This document shows positions 10,843-23,949 of a stretch of 64,000 bases of DNA, in pieces. Below the pieces are notes generated by a model. The model was not told the DNA's origin. It ran no database searches and was given only the letters and a program-made list of their open reading frames with translations. The stretch spans positions 372,001-436,000 of the forward strand of contig VCCP01000005.1 in the NCBI GenBank assembly GCA_005765155.1, read 5' to 3'. A program made the translations under genes and the position numbers. Source of the DNA: Zelopaecilomyces penicillatus. Lineage: Eukaryota; Ascomycota; Sordariomycetes; Hypocreales; Pseudodiploosporaceae. How positions within the stretch are numbered: the stretch's first letter is position 1; each line of letters opens with the position of its first letter.

Positions 10843-11689
10843 ATGTTCCGCTCCGCTATCCTCCGCTCATCCGCCTCGGCCGTTCGCGCCGCCGTCCGAC
10901 CCGCCACCTCCAATGTGGTCCGGAGAACGACACTACTGGCAGCTCCTCGAGTTGCTGTCCCTCGTGTTCAGAGCCTCGTTGCCGTGAGGATGTACAGCGC
11001 CGGCGCTGGCCTGAAGAAGGAGGAGGTTGAGGGCCGTATCATGAGCCTGCTGCAGGGCTTTGACAAGGTAGGAGGATTGTTCTTTTCCATATGTCATACT
11101 CTCGCCACGCAACGATGCATCCATTATTGGAACAGATACATGCAGGGAATGCAGCATCAGCTTCATCTGAACGCATTAGCAGCGGAAGGGGGAGTTGATG
11201 GAAGAGAAGAGTGTTGATGCCTTCTTTCCCCGCTACTTTCTGTTTTGCCCTGTTTGATATCCCAATATGGAACGACTTGTCATCTATGGTTCTTTTTACT
11301 TCGAGTTCTGAAACATTGCTAATCGTCATTTTGTTCACAGGTCAACGATACCACCAACGTATGTTACAATCTGAGTCTTGATAGGCTCCCTAAACACCTT
11401 ACCACCCAGATTTCATAGTCTAACCATCGACAAACAGATCAAGCCCGTCGCACACTTCGCCAATGACCTTGGCCTGGACAGCCTGGACACCGTCGAGGTC
11501 GTCATGGCCATCGAGGAGGAGTTCAGCATCGAGATCCCCGATAAGGACGCTGATACCATCCACTCCGGTATGTCCTTCAAATGAGGCTTTTGTCTTTCTC
11601 AGTGTACATATATACTGACTCAACGTTCTCCCCCCTCTATAGTTGAGAAGGCTGTCGAGTATATCCTCAACCAGCCTGATGCCCACTAA
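10843..11689 (+). CDS. Mitochondrial acyl carrier protein (complex I subunit NDUFAB1/ACPM)
   Basis: Four exons (10843-11067, 11341-11358, 11438-11567, 11643-11689) give 139 residues. The second exon is only 18 nt. A long Arg/Ala/Ser/Val presequence ending near M-Y-S-A-G is followed by one carrier domain. Ser96 in G-L-D-S-L-D is the phosphopantetheine attachment site, followed by the usual acidic helix. The mature length fits fungal mitochondrial ACPs. These serve mitochondrial type II fatty acid and lipoate synthesis and are structural parts of complex I. An upstream in-frame extension to about 10654 exists but the ATG at 10843 begins the presequence cleanly. Confidence 0.96.
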
Positions 11690-11956
11690 ACAGCTCAATT
11701 TACGGCTCCGGAAACGGCCTCTCTCTATTCCGCTGTGTGATTTCTCGATGGACATCTCCAGCCCATATATTGCGACACCTTCGGTATTTTAAACAGTATA
11801 GGATTGGGAGTTGGTGCGGGGAACCCATGGCTTCTTCACTAATGAATTTTTTCCTTTTTTCTTCTGGGGTGCGGTTGCGTTGTTGCGCTAGAAATGTGCT
11901 ATGACGACAGGAGGGAGCCATGTGGTTGTTCAATCTTCAAATGAGTCAAATCTGCG

Positions 11957-11991
<35 letters not shown>

Positions 11992-13387
11992 TGGAGACAG
12001 TCAAAATATTGGGTCAAGTTCACATTTCCACCCGAAGAATTCGGATGGTTCTTTGTATTTTTGCCCCCATGTCTCTTTCGTGTTCTAGGGAGATGGATGG
12101 TATTAGTGACAAACAAAAAGGCGGACCCCGGAGGAAACATCGCAAGAGGGGGCGAGATGTCGTGATGTTTTTTATGTATGGGAAGTACAGTCATTAGATT
12201 TTTGACGTAGTTATCCCTTGTACTAGTGTATAGAACCATTTTTACTCTCCATTTTTTCTGGATTTCCCCAATGGAGGACATTTGCACATAGATGCGAGTA
12301 AGAGTTGGGACATAATTATGTGCGAAAAAGCATTATGAAGTAATATCGACTGGTTATGCATGCATGACAGTAGCTAAGGTAGGTAGGCAAAACAAGTACT
12401 ATTTGCAAACTCGCATAAAAGGGCTTCAAAAATCCAGAGAGATGCACGTATGCCCCCCCGCCTCCAAACTTATCTTCCCAGGCCCTTCCCAGCCAAATTG
12501 CCAAAATGAACAGCCCCCCTCCATGAGAATTGCCTCTCAACGCTTCTTCTAGTAAAGCAAAGCAGGATAAGAAAAGTCCGCTATTCGTTTCCCCAAAATG
12601 CTTTCTCTACACAGCATGAAAATCGTCACATCGTTCACTCCCCCGACTGTTATCAAGAAATCAAAGATGGAAAACGGAGTAGAAAAGTCAAAACACAAAC
12701 AACCATATATATCAAGGGAGTGGATGGAGATAAAAGAGAACCTTCCAATGTTGTGTCATTGGAGTCAAAGGAGAAAAAAAAGGCTACGGGATCATAACAC
12801 AATACTTGCATTTCCAAAAAAAAAAAGATGTAGAAAAATAAGAGCATATCCGTCTTACTCGTCTTCCTCCCCCACAAATAATACCAAAACAGTAAACAGC
12901 ATACTCCCCCAATCCCCCCGAAATCATTTGCATAGATGGTAACCCAAAAAAACGTCTCAGTGCATGTCTGTGCGTAGATGTGATAATCAAATAGAGAGGA
13001 AAACGCCGTTCCTGTATACCATGCCCAATTTTCCAGTCCTCAAATGATGAAACAAATACCTCAAATCAGATTTTTCCGAATTTGTGTGTGTGTTTTGTTT
13101 TGGGTAAAAAAAAAAGCTAGCCGCCGACGTGGGTGGGACAATGAATGACAAAAAAAAAAAAAAAAAAAGAGTAGAAAAAAAAAAAAAGGCTTCAGAGTCC
13201 CTGGAAGTCTTTGGTGGATGTGATGCTCGCTGAGAGAATGCTTCTGTATCGTGCAGCCGTACAGTTCGTTGTTCATCAGTCCCCGGCGCAAAAGACTGCA
13301 ATCATTTTGCCGCATTCGGTTGGGTATCTCGTCTAGGACTTGAAGGAAATCGACATATGTCTTTTTTGTTGCTTTTTTCAAGGTTGC
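11690..13387. other. Convergent 3' intergenic region, AT-rich with homopolymers
   Basis: About 1.7 kb between the stops of ACP (plus) and the CCCH gene (minus). It contains a GA repeat (11959-11987) and A-runs at about 12817-12828, 13150-13168 and 13177-13188. The A-runs sit downstream of the CCCH stop on the T-rich transcribed strand and probably belong to its 3' UTR. No gene is supported. Confidence 0.5.
11959..11987. repeat. (AG)n microsatellite
   Basis: An uninterrupted AG dinucleotide run of about 29 bp, 270 bp downstream of the ACP stop. Confidence 0.95.
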
Positions 13388-16210
13388 TCATCGTCCATTC
13401 ACCGAAACTGCATCTCTTCCTTCTTTGGAACCATTGGTAACACCTTTGCCGGCCACGGCTCCGGCGTAGCTAGGGAATCCCCCTACTGCCATTCCGGCAG
13501 AAGCCCGTTTGCGCATTTTGGCAACAGTAGTATCGTCTTCCTCCTCCATGCTAAACACAAAGGCAGGATCCTCCTCATCAATGGGAGTAGTGAATCGGCC
13601 AGTCACTGATGAGCTGATACTGCCGCTGGAAACATGGCGCTCCATTATGCGGTCTTTTCCAATCGGGGCAATACCACCACTGGTAGCACGAGAAGGATGC
13701 AGAAGAGGGCTAGGGCCACCAAAGCCATCATCTAGGCGGGTACGCTGTAGCTGCTGAGACAGAACTGACATGGGCTCTGTTCCAGATCGGATCGCAGAGG
13801 GTCGAGACAGAGATCCGGAGACGGTGTGGCTGGCGCCGCCCATTTCTTGGGCAAGTGTCGAGTTCCGCAGCGGGCTACCAACGTGGCCGAATGCAGATGC
13901 GGCTGCGTTCCGTGCTGATCGGGCCAACTCCTCCTCCTCCTTCTGGCGTTGGAACAGAGGCCCCCATCTGCTTGGGCTTGTTCCGATGGGACTACCATAC
14001 TTGGTGATGCCGTCGATGCTAAAGTCGGGTTGCTCAGCACGCATGGATCCTCTTCGGGCCTTTTCCTGTGGGGTTAGGAGATCCTGCAGATTCTCCGGGA
14101 CGTAGTTCTCAGGAAGGTTGTCGTCCGCGCTATCGTCAACAAAGGCAAACTCTGCTTCCCAGTCTCGGTCCACTGATGTTGTTTTGGGAACACTCGAGCT
14201 CATCATTCTCGGCTTGGAAAATCTGGCAGAGTGCATGGTTCGCTTGCCAAAGTACTCATCGCCCGCGATATTGTGCGAGCTAGGTGGGCTACCTGGAGTG
14301 GGGGTGGCGAGGTGCTCGGATGAGCCAAATGCAGAATTGTGCAGGAGTTTGAGAGTGTCGGTGGCGCGGGAGTCTTTGACGCTGCTCAGCGAGGGAGAAG
14401 GGGACTCGAGAGTAAACTTGGATGGGACCGAGGACGGCCATGGTGCAGCGGGGAAGCGAGCTGCGTTGGAAATGCCGTTGGAGTCAAACGAGGCGGGAAG
14501 CGGGGCATCGAGAACAGACAGGCCCTTGCCGCCGTTTGCAGGAGAGAGACCGAATCCAAGACGGGTTGGGTCCTCGTCGCGCGGAGAGCCGTAGTTGGAG
14601 TTGGGATATGAGTAGGGTGTATCAATGGTGGGCAGTCCATTTTCGAGGCTTGGCTGGTGGTGAAGATGGTGCTGTCGCTCGTCGCCCATGTAGGGGAAGG
14701 CCGACTGATCAGCGCCATAGAGCGAGCTGGTGAGGGCACTGGTCGTTGACTGGTTATACGGATGGTTGGAGGGAGCCGAAGTTGTCGAGCCCGAACTGGA
14801 CACTGTTCGTCCGGCGAGAGCGATGGGCGTGACGCCTATGGTGACACCATTCTTGCCGTAGTTGATGCGGCGGCCGTCGGGGAGGATATGGATGTTGGCA
14901 CATTTGGGGCCGAACTTGCAGTTTCCCTATAGTTCGAGGAATTGAGAGACCAATGTTAGCCATGCAACTTGCGTGAGACTGTGGTGGCCATGTCGCCACA
15001 ATATCAGATAGATCGTGGAGTGGGGGGATAAGCAAGGGAGGGCGGCGCACCTTTGCAAAGTACTTGCAAATAGTTTCGGCGGCAGCGCCCAGATCGTGGC
15101 TAAAGGGACAGGCATTGCCGGCCTGGCAGGCGCCCTGGCGAAAGAACTTGCACGGAACATGCGCCGTATCTGGCAGAGCAACAAAATGTCAGCAAGTAAA
15201 GCCTAGCGAAAGGCGCTTCGGGAGCCGGGGGGGTTCGTGGGCAGAGGGGGATCGAGAGAGAGCGAGAGAGCGGCATTTGAAGTGAGGGTGGTGGGGAGAC
15301 TGGATGGGCAGAAACGGGCTCTGGATGGTGCAACGTCAAACGTACTCGGAGGGCTTCGCGGCATGCCCTGGGTGCTGGCGCTGGCGCTGTGGGCGCCGTT
15401 GGAGATGCTGAGGCTGCTGCTCCGGATATGGCGGTACTCGGGCATCGTGGCGGTTGGCAGAGAGAGTCGATGCGGCAGACGACGCTTCTCGTGGGGGGAG
15501 GAGGCAGTCGGAGGAGCAGGAAGAGGAGGAAGAAGAGGAGGAGGAGTAGTAGTAAGAGGAGAGGAAGAACTGCGGGCGTGCCGGGCGAGGAGGGGATTGC
15601 GGTTTAGCTTCAGGTTTAGAGGGCCCGACTCGGCGGGCGGCAGAATGGGGGTGCCGGAGAGAGAGGCGGTGATGGACCGGTGCGCTGTGGCTGGGCCTGT
15701 AGTCAGCGCTGTACAGGCGCTGGCGGCAGTGGCAGTGCCTGTAGCAGGGCCTGGAGCCGTCCCTGAAGCAGTCCCCGTGGGCGCTGTATTGAGAAAAGCG
15801 GTTGCCGCCGAGTACCAAAGCTCCCCAGTTGTGTGTGACGCCGCCCTCGGTGTTGCACTGATATTGTTTTTACCCAACGTCGCACCTGTTGATGTCGTTG
15901 GGAAGTCTCCTCTCGTTGCTTCTGCTGAATCGGATGCGTATCTATCGCTGTATATATACGAGAAATCGAATGGGCTGCTACTACTGTTGCTGCTGCTGCT
16001 GCTGCTGTAGTTGCCGTTGACAAACCCACCACCCGTGTCGGTATGAGGCGAGTGAGGCAGTCCTGGCTGTCTCCCTGATCTACTCGAACTTGTAGGGTTC
16101 CCCGCGATATCTTGGAATGGATGTCTGAGCACGGATCGCAACAGCGCCCCCGGTCGTCTCAATCTACTGGGACCCGGGAGCACAGCGTACTGGTCAGACA
16201 CTGTGGCCAT
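13388..16210 (-). CDS. Tandem CCCH zinc-finger protein (Lee1-like)
   Basis: The spliced minus-strand model is 16210-15346, 15169-15051 and 14926-13388, giving 840 residues with consistent phases. Two C-x7-C-x5-C-x3-H fingers lie close together: C295, C303, C309, H313 and C323, C331, C337, H341. The first intron falls just before finger 1 and the second inside finger 2. The second finger leads into an R-R-I-N-Y-G-K-N-G-V segment, followed by a long low-complexity Ser/Pro/Gly-rich tail. Such fingers usually bind RNA; the nearest model I know is yeast Lee1, of unclear function. The first 255 residues are Ser/Thr/Ala/Pro-rich, so translation may instead begin at the in-frame ATG at 15445 (M-P-E-Y-R-H). 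An opposing plus-strand frame at 15237-16010 is a shadow. Confidence 0.85.
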
Positions 16211-19200
16211 CCGCTATGACCTGCTGGCGTGAGTAGTAATAGAACTTGTTGAGGCGGGGGATGGCGATAAACGATCGAGGGATAAGACGAAAAGGAGTCT
16301 CCGGTCCCGAATATGTTAGTTTGTTTCGCTGTTCGCCCGAGTGTCGAAAGGAGGCTTTTGTATTAGAAGGCGATTTGTAAGGACGCGTATTGGTACACAA
16401 CGGTTTCGTACAGTTGGGTATGGCTCGGTAGTTGTCTGTGGTATGGTTTGTTCTCGAAATAGGATGAAAGAGAAGAGAGAAGAGAAGACAGGAACAAAGA
16501 CCAAAACCAAGGACACCAAACGAGTATAAAAGGCAGGCGAACCGGCAGGCTGCGCCTTGAATCAAGATTAATGCGTACGGTAGGGCTATCGGCAACAAAA
16601 AGTGTACAAAGTACTATTATTCGTACAGGGCGGCGGCGTATAAGTGTCAAGGTGCCGTACTATGTAGATTGATTGCTGTGACGAGGCTGCCGATGGTCGC
16701 GCAGGTCAGTTGCCTGTCAGTCAGCAGGAACCAGCGCTGCGGGTCCGTTCAAAGTTCAAGTTGGAATTTCCCTTTTCAGCAGAAGGGGATGCATCGGCAT
16801 TGGAAAAAAGGACGGGGGGGCGGGCATGAGACTGCGGCGGGAATTGCGGTACAAGGATGAGTGAGACTGAGCGAGACGGATGTGGGAGCGGAGCTCGGTG
16901 GCATGGGGTTGCAGTTGCAGCCAAAAGGCACCAGACGGTCAAATACATACACACACAGACAGACACACCAAGGATGCACCGACTGACTGATTCTGGAGGG
17001 TAGAAACTTATATGGTAATGAGAAGAGGAGGGGAAAGAGGGCGCCGTGGGGGGAGAAAGGCCGATGAAGAGACCAATCCTACTTTATAGATATCATCACT
17101 TCTGGCCATGTTATATATTCAGGTGCGTTTGCTATTTATTATTGTCTCTGCCTGTCCTTCAGGTCGGGGATGAGAAGTCAAACCGCTGCCCGAGTCTACC
17201 GAATACGTCAAGCTAGCCTCGCAGATGCAGGGCATTAACAAGTTTTTGTTCAAGCTACTAAATCAGGCCACTCTGAGTGATTGCTGTCAAAAAGCTAGGT
17301 ACAGGTCTATACAAAATACGGGAGTATTCACATCACATATGAAGAATGAAAGAAAAGGAAAACAACCGACTTACCCAGGAAGACTAGGTACCTACTAATT
17401 AAAGCTACCAAGGTAGACTGCTGCGGCCCCAGCTAACCTCCCCAGTAGCGCCAGTTCAAGGTGCATGTGCCGTTTAAAGCGAGGGCACCTGGGGCAGGGC
17501 TGGAGGACTTGACGGTCTGATGGTGGGGGATGGATGGATGTGTGTGAGGAGGGTGTGGGACGCGGCGGAGGGTGGTGATCAAGGGCCCGTGTTAGAGAGG
17601 TTTTGGCGCCACGGGGAAAGGCTGGAGAGAAAAAGTGATATGTACTTACACCTACTTGATGGTGTGTGCCAGGTCTGGTTGAGAAGGCATCGAAACAACC
17701 ACGTTTAGGGCGTAGAGGGATATGCAAGGTGGTGGGTGGTACGATGAAGATGAAAGTGTGGGGGATGTGCGGCAACACGAACGGAGATACCTACAGGCAT
17801 ACGGAAAGTGTGGCATATGCACAATTGTATTGAGCCTCCTGTTGGGTCTGCATCCGTTTGTTGCATTGCATTGCTGTATGAACGAGTATATGGCTTTTTC
17901 TTGCTGTGTATAAAAAGTGCATCTATACATGCCTACATTGAGTTTCTTGATCAACAAGTCGTATCACTCCCACCCACTTCGTTTTTTTATAATTGGGTAG
18001 GTATTCAACAGTACGACTCCACCATCATCTCATCTCGGCTTATTTTTGTCATCTCACTCTTCACTGATACCCGGGCAGCAGAAGCTGTGTAATTCCATAT
18101 CGCCACTTGAGACCAGCAAAGCTGTACAAGTGGCGTTTTCGACCCAAAGACGCAACGCACATAGCCTCCCCCCCCTACGTCCCATCCCATCCCAAACCAG
18201 CTTTGTGGAATCTCTCGCCATCCCGCATTTGGACGCCCCTTTCACCTTGATCGATACGAAGAATGACAAGGTGACTAGGTACCCCGTTCACCCAACCTAC
18301 CTTGGCAGAACTAAAATGATCCTTGATGTGCGTACGTATGCAGAGTGAAGTACATTTTAAGCGCTGATGATAATTCCAAACCCAATAGTTTGGGACCAAG
18401 TTAGCGAGCGGGCGGCTTCAAGTGCCTTTTTTTCTTTTCAGCCCATCCCGTTCCCGTTTGAGCTCATTGGTTTTGTCCCGTCGACGGAGCATTTTTCATC
18501 TTTCCATGCGGGGCGGATCGGATTTCTATGGCCTTTTCTTTTTTCTCTTTGTTTTCTTTGTTTTTTTTCGGGGTTTACCTAGTCTTATGGTGGCCGAGCC
18601 GACTAAAAAGAAGAAATGAGGTACAAGTAGTATTTGTGGTCGTATAGGGAGGGTCACGAAGTAGGTGTAAGTAGATCTGAAAAGGCAGCACAGCTGGCCA
18701 TTCGCCCAATGCGGCAAGTATAGAGAGAGACAGACAGTTTACATGATCTTCTCGGATATTCCTACATCCCTTCCTACATACATTTGTGTAGATCACAGCG
18801 CAAGTCGTGATGTAAACTTGATCTCATTCTTATCATGCACCCGTGCTTTTTACGCATTGTTAGCTTCTGCTATGTACCCTGTAGACTAGAAATGCCATGT
18901 TCTTGGAGACTTTTGGCATCTTCACTCAACACAAATATGCACCCGGAGACATTTTTTCATGTTTGCTTGTTGGAGTGTATCGATCCGCCGCGAATCCCAC
19001 ATCTTACCACACCACAACACCCTCCGAAAGGGGTGTCAAGTGTCTCTCCCAGCCAGGCAATGATTTTCAACAACCACACACACCCTTTTCCTTAGATGAA
19101 CTGACCAAGCTTCAGGGTACAAGCCAGTGGGCACCATCTACACTTCTTTATTGCCACAGTTGTGTCAAGATACTTTAACAATGTATCTGGCGGTTCCCCT

Positions 19201-19688
19201 GGCTGCCTCTTCAGAGTTGTTTGCAAGAAGCATATTACTTTTTCCTAGATAAAATAGATCATCATCAGCATGCGGCTGTCCCGCTCACAATCCTGTATTT
19301 GATAACTTACGAGAAAGGTCACGGTGCCCCCCTCGTCTTTCCTCCCCACTCACAACGCACTTATCAATGCCGAGAGACACAATTTCTCCTTGTTCATCTC
19401 CCGTCGCAGCCTAGCCCAAGAGAAGCGGCTGTCCCGCAACCACTAATGGTGCGCATCACTGCTTTGCCCACGAGACCATGCTACCCACGCTGAGATGATG
19501 ATGTTACAGTCAGGTTGGTCCGGAGCTCAGGCCCGAGCCCAAGCCTGAACCTGAACCTGAACTGAACACGAACCTGAAGTAGTGCTACTACTGGGTTAGT
19601 AAATCATAGAATCAGAACCACGCAACTCCCGAGTCTGGTCTGTGACCCTGTCCCCCTGCTCTCTAAACACCATTTGGATACAATCCGT

Positions 19689-19706
19689 CCCCCCCCCCCC
19701 CCCCCC
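19689..19706. repeat. Poly-C tract (18 C)
   Basis: An uninterrupted run of 18 C inside the gene-poor interval; it could also be an assembly-sensitive site. Confidence 0.9.
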
Positions 19707-22700
19707 TTGACAAGTCTGGATACGATATGTGGGCGCATCCTCCAAGCATGATGTAGTTGGGCCAGCAGGCCTCCTCTAGCTTTTTGATTTCCCGATGGTC
19801 CCGGGAGTAATCGATAGCCATTTCCTTTTCTATCCCAACTCCTCCCCAGTCACCTGCTCTTCTAGCTTCCCCATATAATACAATGCGCCACATTTTGCGG
19901 TTCGATGACGGAAGGCTCCGCCAGAGTTGACGATTGCTTACACCTAGAAGAGTGGCATGGGCGTGTTCCTTTGGCTTCCAACTTCAAGTTCGCGTTACGC
20001 AAAACGTAGGGTATTGGAGCCGTCGGAGTATTAGTAGAATGTGGAATCACAGCATACACAAGCCCTTCATTACGTACGCCACAAGCCAGCACGGCATCAT
20101 GCACGCCGTTGTTGCACAACAGAGAGGCTGCCTTTATGTCCTGCAACAATATCTGCTATTTGACGTACTCGTTCTCCATGGCCCGGCGAAAGAAAGCAAT
20201 CTCGTCGCCTCTGTCCGTGATTTCAGCTTGCAAAATTGCCTCGCGAGCTGAGCTTCTGACGGCCATTGCTGAACATGGCATGACGGGCATGACGAGAGCC
20301 TGGATGTTGGTCGTTTGTACCTATTTATACATGCTTGCCCACACGATCCAGGAGCACAATAGTTAGACATCAACCTGCGCACTGTGCTCAAACCCAGCAT
20401 AACCGATCAAGGGGATGTTTCCTAGAAGCCGCGCCAATGCAGGCTGCACCGTTCATCAGCTTGCGCAGCCTCCCGCGCCACGCTACCCCATTCCAAGACA
20501 GGGTTGTCGCTGTCAGAATCCTGGGGGGCAGCCCTTGTCATTTGCTGCGGCTTTCGGTGAGGAGCGTACTAGCGATTAACAGATTTGGAGAATGGCAACT
20601 GGTTTGACTGCGGTCAAAGCCGGGTCGGTCAGCATCGGATCCCTACACAACCGAGAACCAGACTCTGGGGACGAAGGATCAATTCTGGCTGCGTATGAAT
20701 CAGGAGCTCTGCAGTCCAACACCAACCGGATCTGGGGAAAGGGCCCTACGGCATGCTGACACGTCTGCGATCACATCTTGCATTGTGCTGTATTATTAAT
20801 AGTTTGTTGCTATGACAGATTGGCACATCAAACGTCAGCTTAGTACTACGTCGTACCTAGGGCGATGGAAGCATTCGTAGCTCTGGGAACCATCTCAACT
20901 GTTCGCGGCAGGTGCAGGTCATCATGGAACGTTTCTTGTCCCGCGCTCTCTTGAAGGATTTTGCTATGCGCTTGGCTACGCGCAGCCTTTGGGTTGCATC
21001 GCCAGCATTAGAGGCCAGCATATCTCGTACTTTGTACTCTCTAGGGGATGCCTTTTCTGTTGATATGCGTGCTAGCATCCTTTAAACTTTGCTGGGGTTG
21101 ATTGTCCGCCCGTCCCGCCCGTAGTTCCCTTTCGTTCCCGTTGTCGCAGGCTCTGCCTCGCTCGGCGTCTCACTGCAAGTTGTCCTTATTACGTGCATGA
21201 GGTCTCATCGGATCCATGGGATGCCCTGCGAGCATGGAATGCAGACAGAGGCTTCTCCTTCAACCTCAAATGATGGCAACCCAGCATCACCAAAAGCACC
21301 CTGCGAGACTCACAGTTTCACCACGCCTCGCCATTTACTAGTCCTGTAAATGGCACGCACCTTTCTTCCACGCAGCCAGCAGCCAGCAGCCAGCAGCCAA
21401 CAGCCAACGGCGGGGAGAGAACAAGGGATGACAGGTGGTGTAATAGTCCCGATGCTGAAGGCCGTTGATTGGGTGCTGTGCAGGTATCAGTTGGAGGAAG
21501 AAGACAAACAGCATGCGATTAATAGCGAGTGCGACGCGCCAGCTAAATATTAGCCTCTTTTCTAGGTCCCAAGGTCCCCAACACGTTCCTTCCAGTATAG
21601 GTCCAGGCGACGTGTCAGTTTCCCAGAGCGCTGTCGACAAGCCACAAGTGAGTGATTGACCTGGAAGTCGCAGCCACGGGCACCTGCAGTCTGCCAACCA
21701 ACCTCTCTTGTCTCCCAGTCTCTTCATCGCCTGTCCTCCTCCTCCTCCTTCTCCTCCTCCGCCTGTCCTTGCCATGCTTCAGCCTCCCACAGTCGCTAGC
21801 TCTGTGCTTCGCAGCCGCATCATCGAGCTCTCCAAGTGCAGGGCGATACGAAACGGCACCGCTACTCGCTTTATTGCAGCAATGACCTGATTTGGCACGC
21901 CCACCGCCTGTCTTGGGTCCATTCATCTGGCTCCGCAACCCTCCATCGCCTATCGCCATGTCTCACACCGACGCCCTCAGACCTTCCACACCAGAAGTGC
22001 CTGCCCCCCAAAATGATCAGAACCAACGCTCCCCGACCGCCATGAACGCGCACAGTGCAGAGTAAGGCTACGCCCCATATCTATGTTTTGCTGCAATCCA
22101 CGCTTCGTACAGCCCTGGAAGACTGTTGTAGTGAAAGCCCACACGTCCCCAGTTCCTCATGGCACCCTCGCCTGCCGATTCGTTGCGGCTCTGTCGTGTG
22201 GTACGTGCCCTGTTGTTTTGCCCCCCTCCCCAGCTCATTTTGCGTGTTTTCCTTCCCGCAGGAGTTCGCATATTCATTGGAGTTTTGACGAATCCCGGCG
22301 CTGTAGATCCTGACATATAGTAGCCCGCCTCCACTCTAGAACGAATTGGTAAAGCAAGCCAGCAATGATTTTGAAGCGCAAGTGCAAATATCGGTGGCTG
22401 GACGATTAATCTAAAAAGTAGGGGACGCTCCCAATCCGGTCTCGCCAAGTTGGTGGGACAAAGCCTAGTGACCTGGGATTTTGCTTGCTGGTTTGCCACG
22501 GCAAATGGATGTAGACAAGGACGACGTTGGGACGGCGTCACCAAGCGTCAACTAATACGTCTGTTTTCACCAAGCATAAATGTGGAGGGTGGCCTTCAGA
22601 AACGCCACTGCATTACTCTTGTGTCCCATGTGCATCCCATTGTCTTGGCGAGTACCAAGATGCCATGTCTCCGATGGCCTCCTACAGACTCATCATCAGC

Positions 22701-23934
22701 TGGTCTCAGCCGCCTAGCTCAGAGCTCTCTCTGCCTTTTACCTTTCCCAGCGAGGCATTTCGCATTCTGCCCAGAGATGTGCAACTTATATGCACTCATA
22801 CACAATCATGTTCTCAGACACACCAGGACATCGCCAGACCACCGCCACTTGTTAGGCCTTCTCAACTCCGGCGACCCTCAACGGGAGAGACACAGCGCCA
22901 CTCTCCCCCACGCTCAATGTCCCCATTGACTTTATTAGCTTCGTCTTCGCATTGCCATCTAGAGCCTTGTATAATGGAACAACTGATCTGCCTTTGCTGA
23001 GTTTTGCGCATGTACATCAATTCATGAGTCGAGAAAATATCTCCGCCATTTCTCATTTACAATGACACAGTTCATGCTATACCTTGCCAACATCCTAGTC
23101 TAACCTACTATGCAGGCTTATGCACATGGCACACCATTGTGCATGCGTCTCTGCATGCCGCCATGAACGGTCGTGATGGAGCATGCACAGAAGTTTTCCT
23201 CTGTGTCATGCGGCGAGTCTTGACAATCTCCGTGGTCGTTTCGTTATTGATGCCCACCCAGATTACCACTCCGACTTACACTTACAACCATGAATATGTT
23301 AGTCATTATTTTTACATCAACATTCAACCTCTTACAAACCTCCTAAACCAACCCAAGCAGAAGTGAACATGTCAATCATTCTCTGTCGCATGTTGTCATG
23401 GCCGTCGCCCATCTGTTAGTTACTATCAATCCATTTTCAGCTGAATCCGTGCCTTTTTGGGGTGGCCTGTCGAGTGCAGCTGAAAATGAAATCCATAGTT
23501 GGCTTCGTGGCTGTGGCCTTCCGCACCTACCTAGGCTTGGCCCGTCCCAGCCGGGCTAGTCCGTTCACCAGCTCATAAGGCTCACCCCGAGCGTGCCTTA
23601 CTGACAGGAGCAAACAAAAACAGTTTGAAGTGATGTCTTTTTCGTATAGTTGAGTATTGCGACAGGCATGGCCATACGAAGTACGGGGTAACCGTGCTAT
23701 GTCATGCACCCACACCCATGACCTCTGCCGCCGCACGTTCTTGCCTAGACCCTGCCGTCTCGGCTCCATTATGCTTTTCTACCATATCCGCGCAACCCGA
23801 CTTGCAGACGAGCGTTTACCTGACCTTTCTTGTTTTATCCTGTCCTTGGGTCTGTTTCCTTGATCTAACGGGGAGAGGAATGGACAGGGATCACTACCTA
23901 AGAGCCGCGCCAACCGTTGTGCCCTAGTCAAACA

Positions 23935-23949
23935 CCCCCCCCCCCCCCC
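23935..23949. repeat. Poly-C tract (15 C)
   Basis: A second long C homopolymer in the gene-poor interval. Confidence 0.9.

Noticed and set aside
15237..16010. 257-codon plus-strand ORF
   Set aside because: Antisense to the low-complexity CCCH N-terminus, Arg/Gly-rich with no domain; the minus-strand frame splices into real zinc fingers.
21338..21775. 145-codon minus-strand ORF
   Set aside because: Gly-rich and Trp/Leu-rich ends arise from simple repeats; no homologous motif or splice logic.
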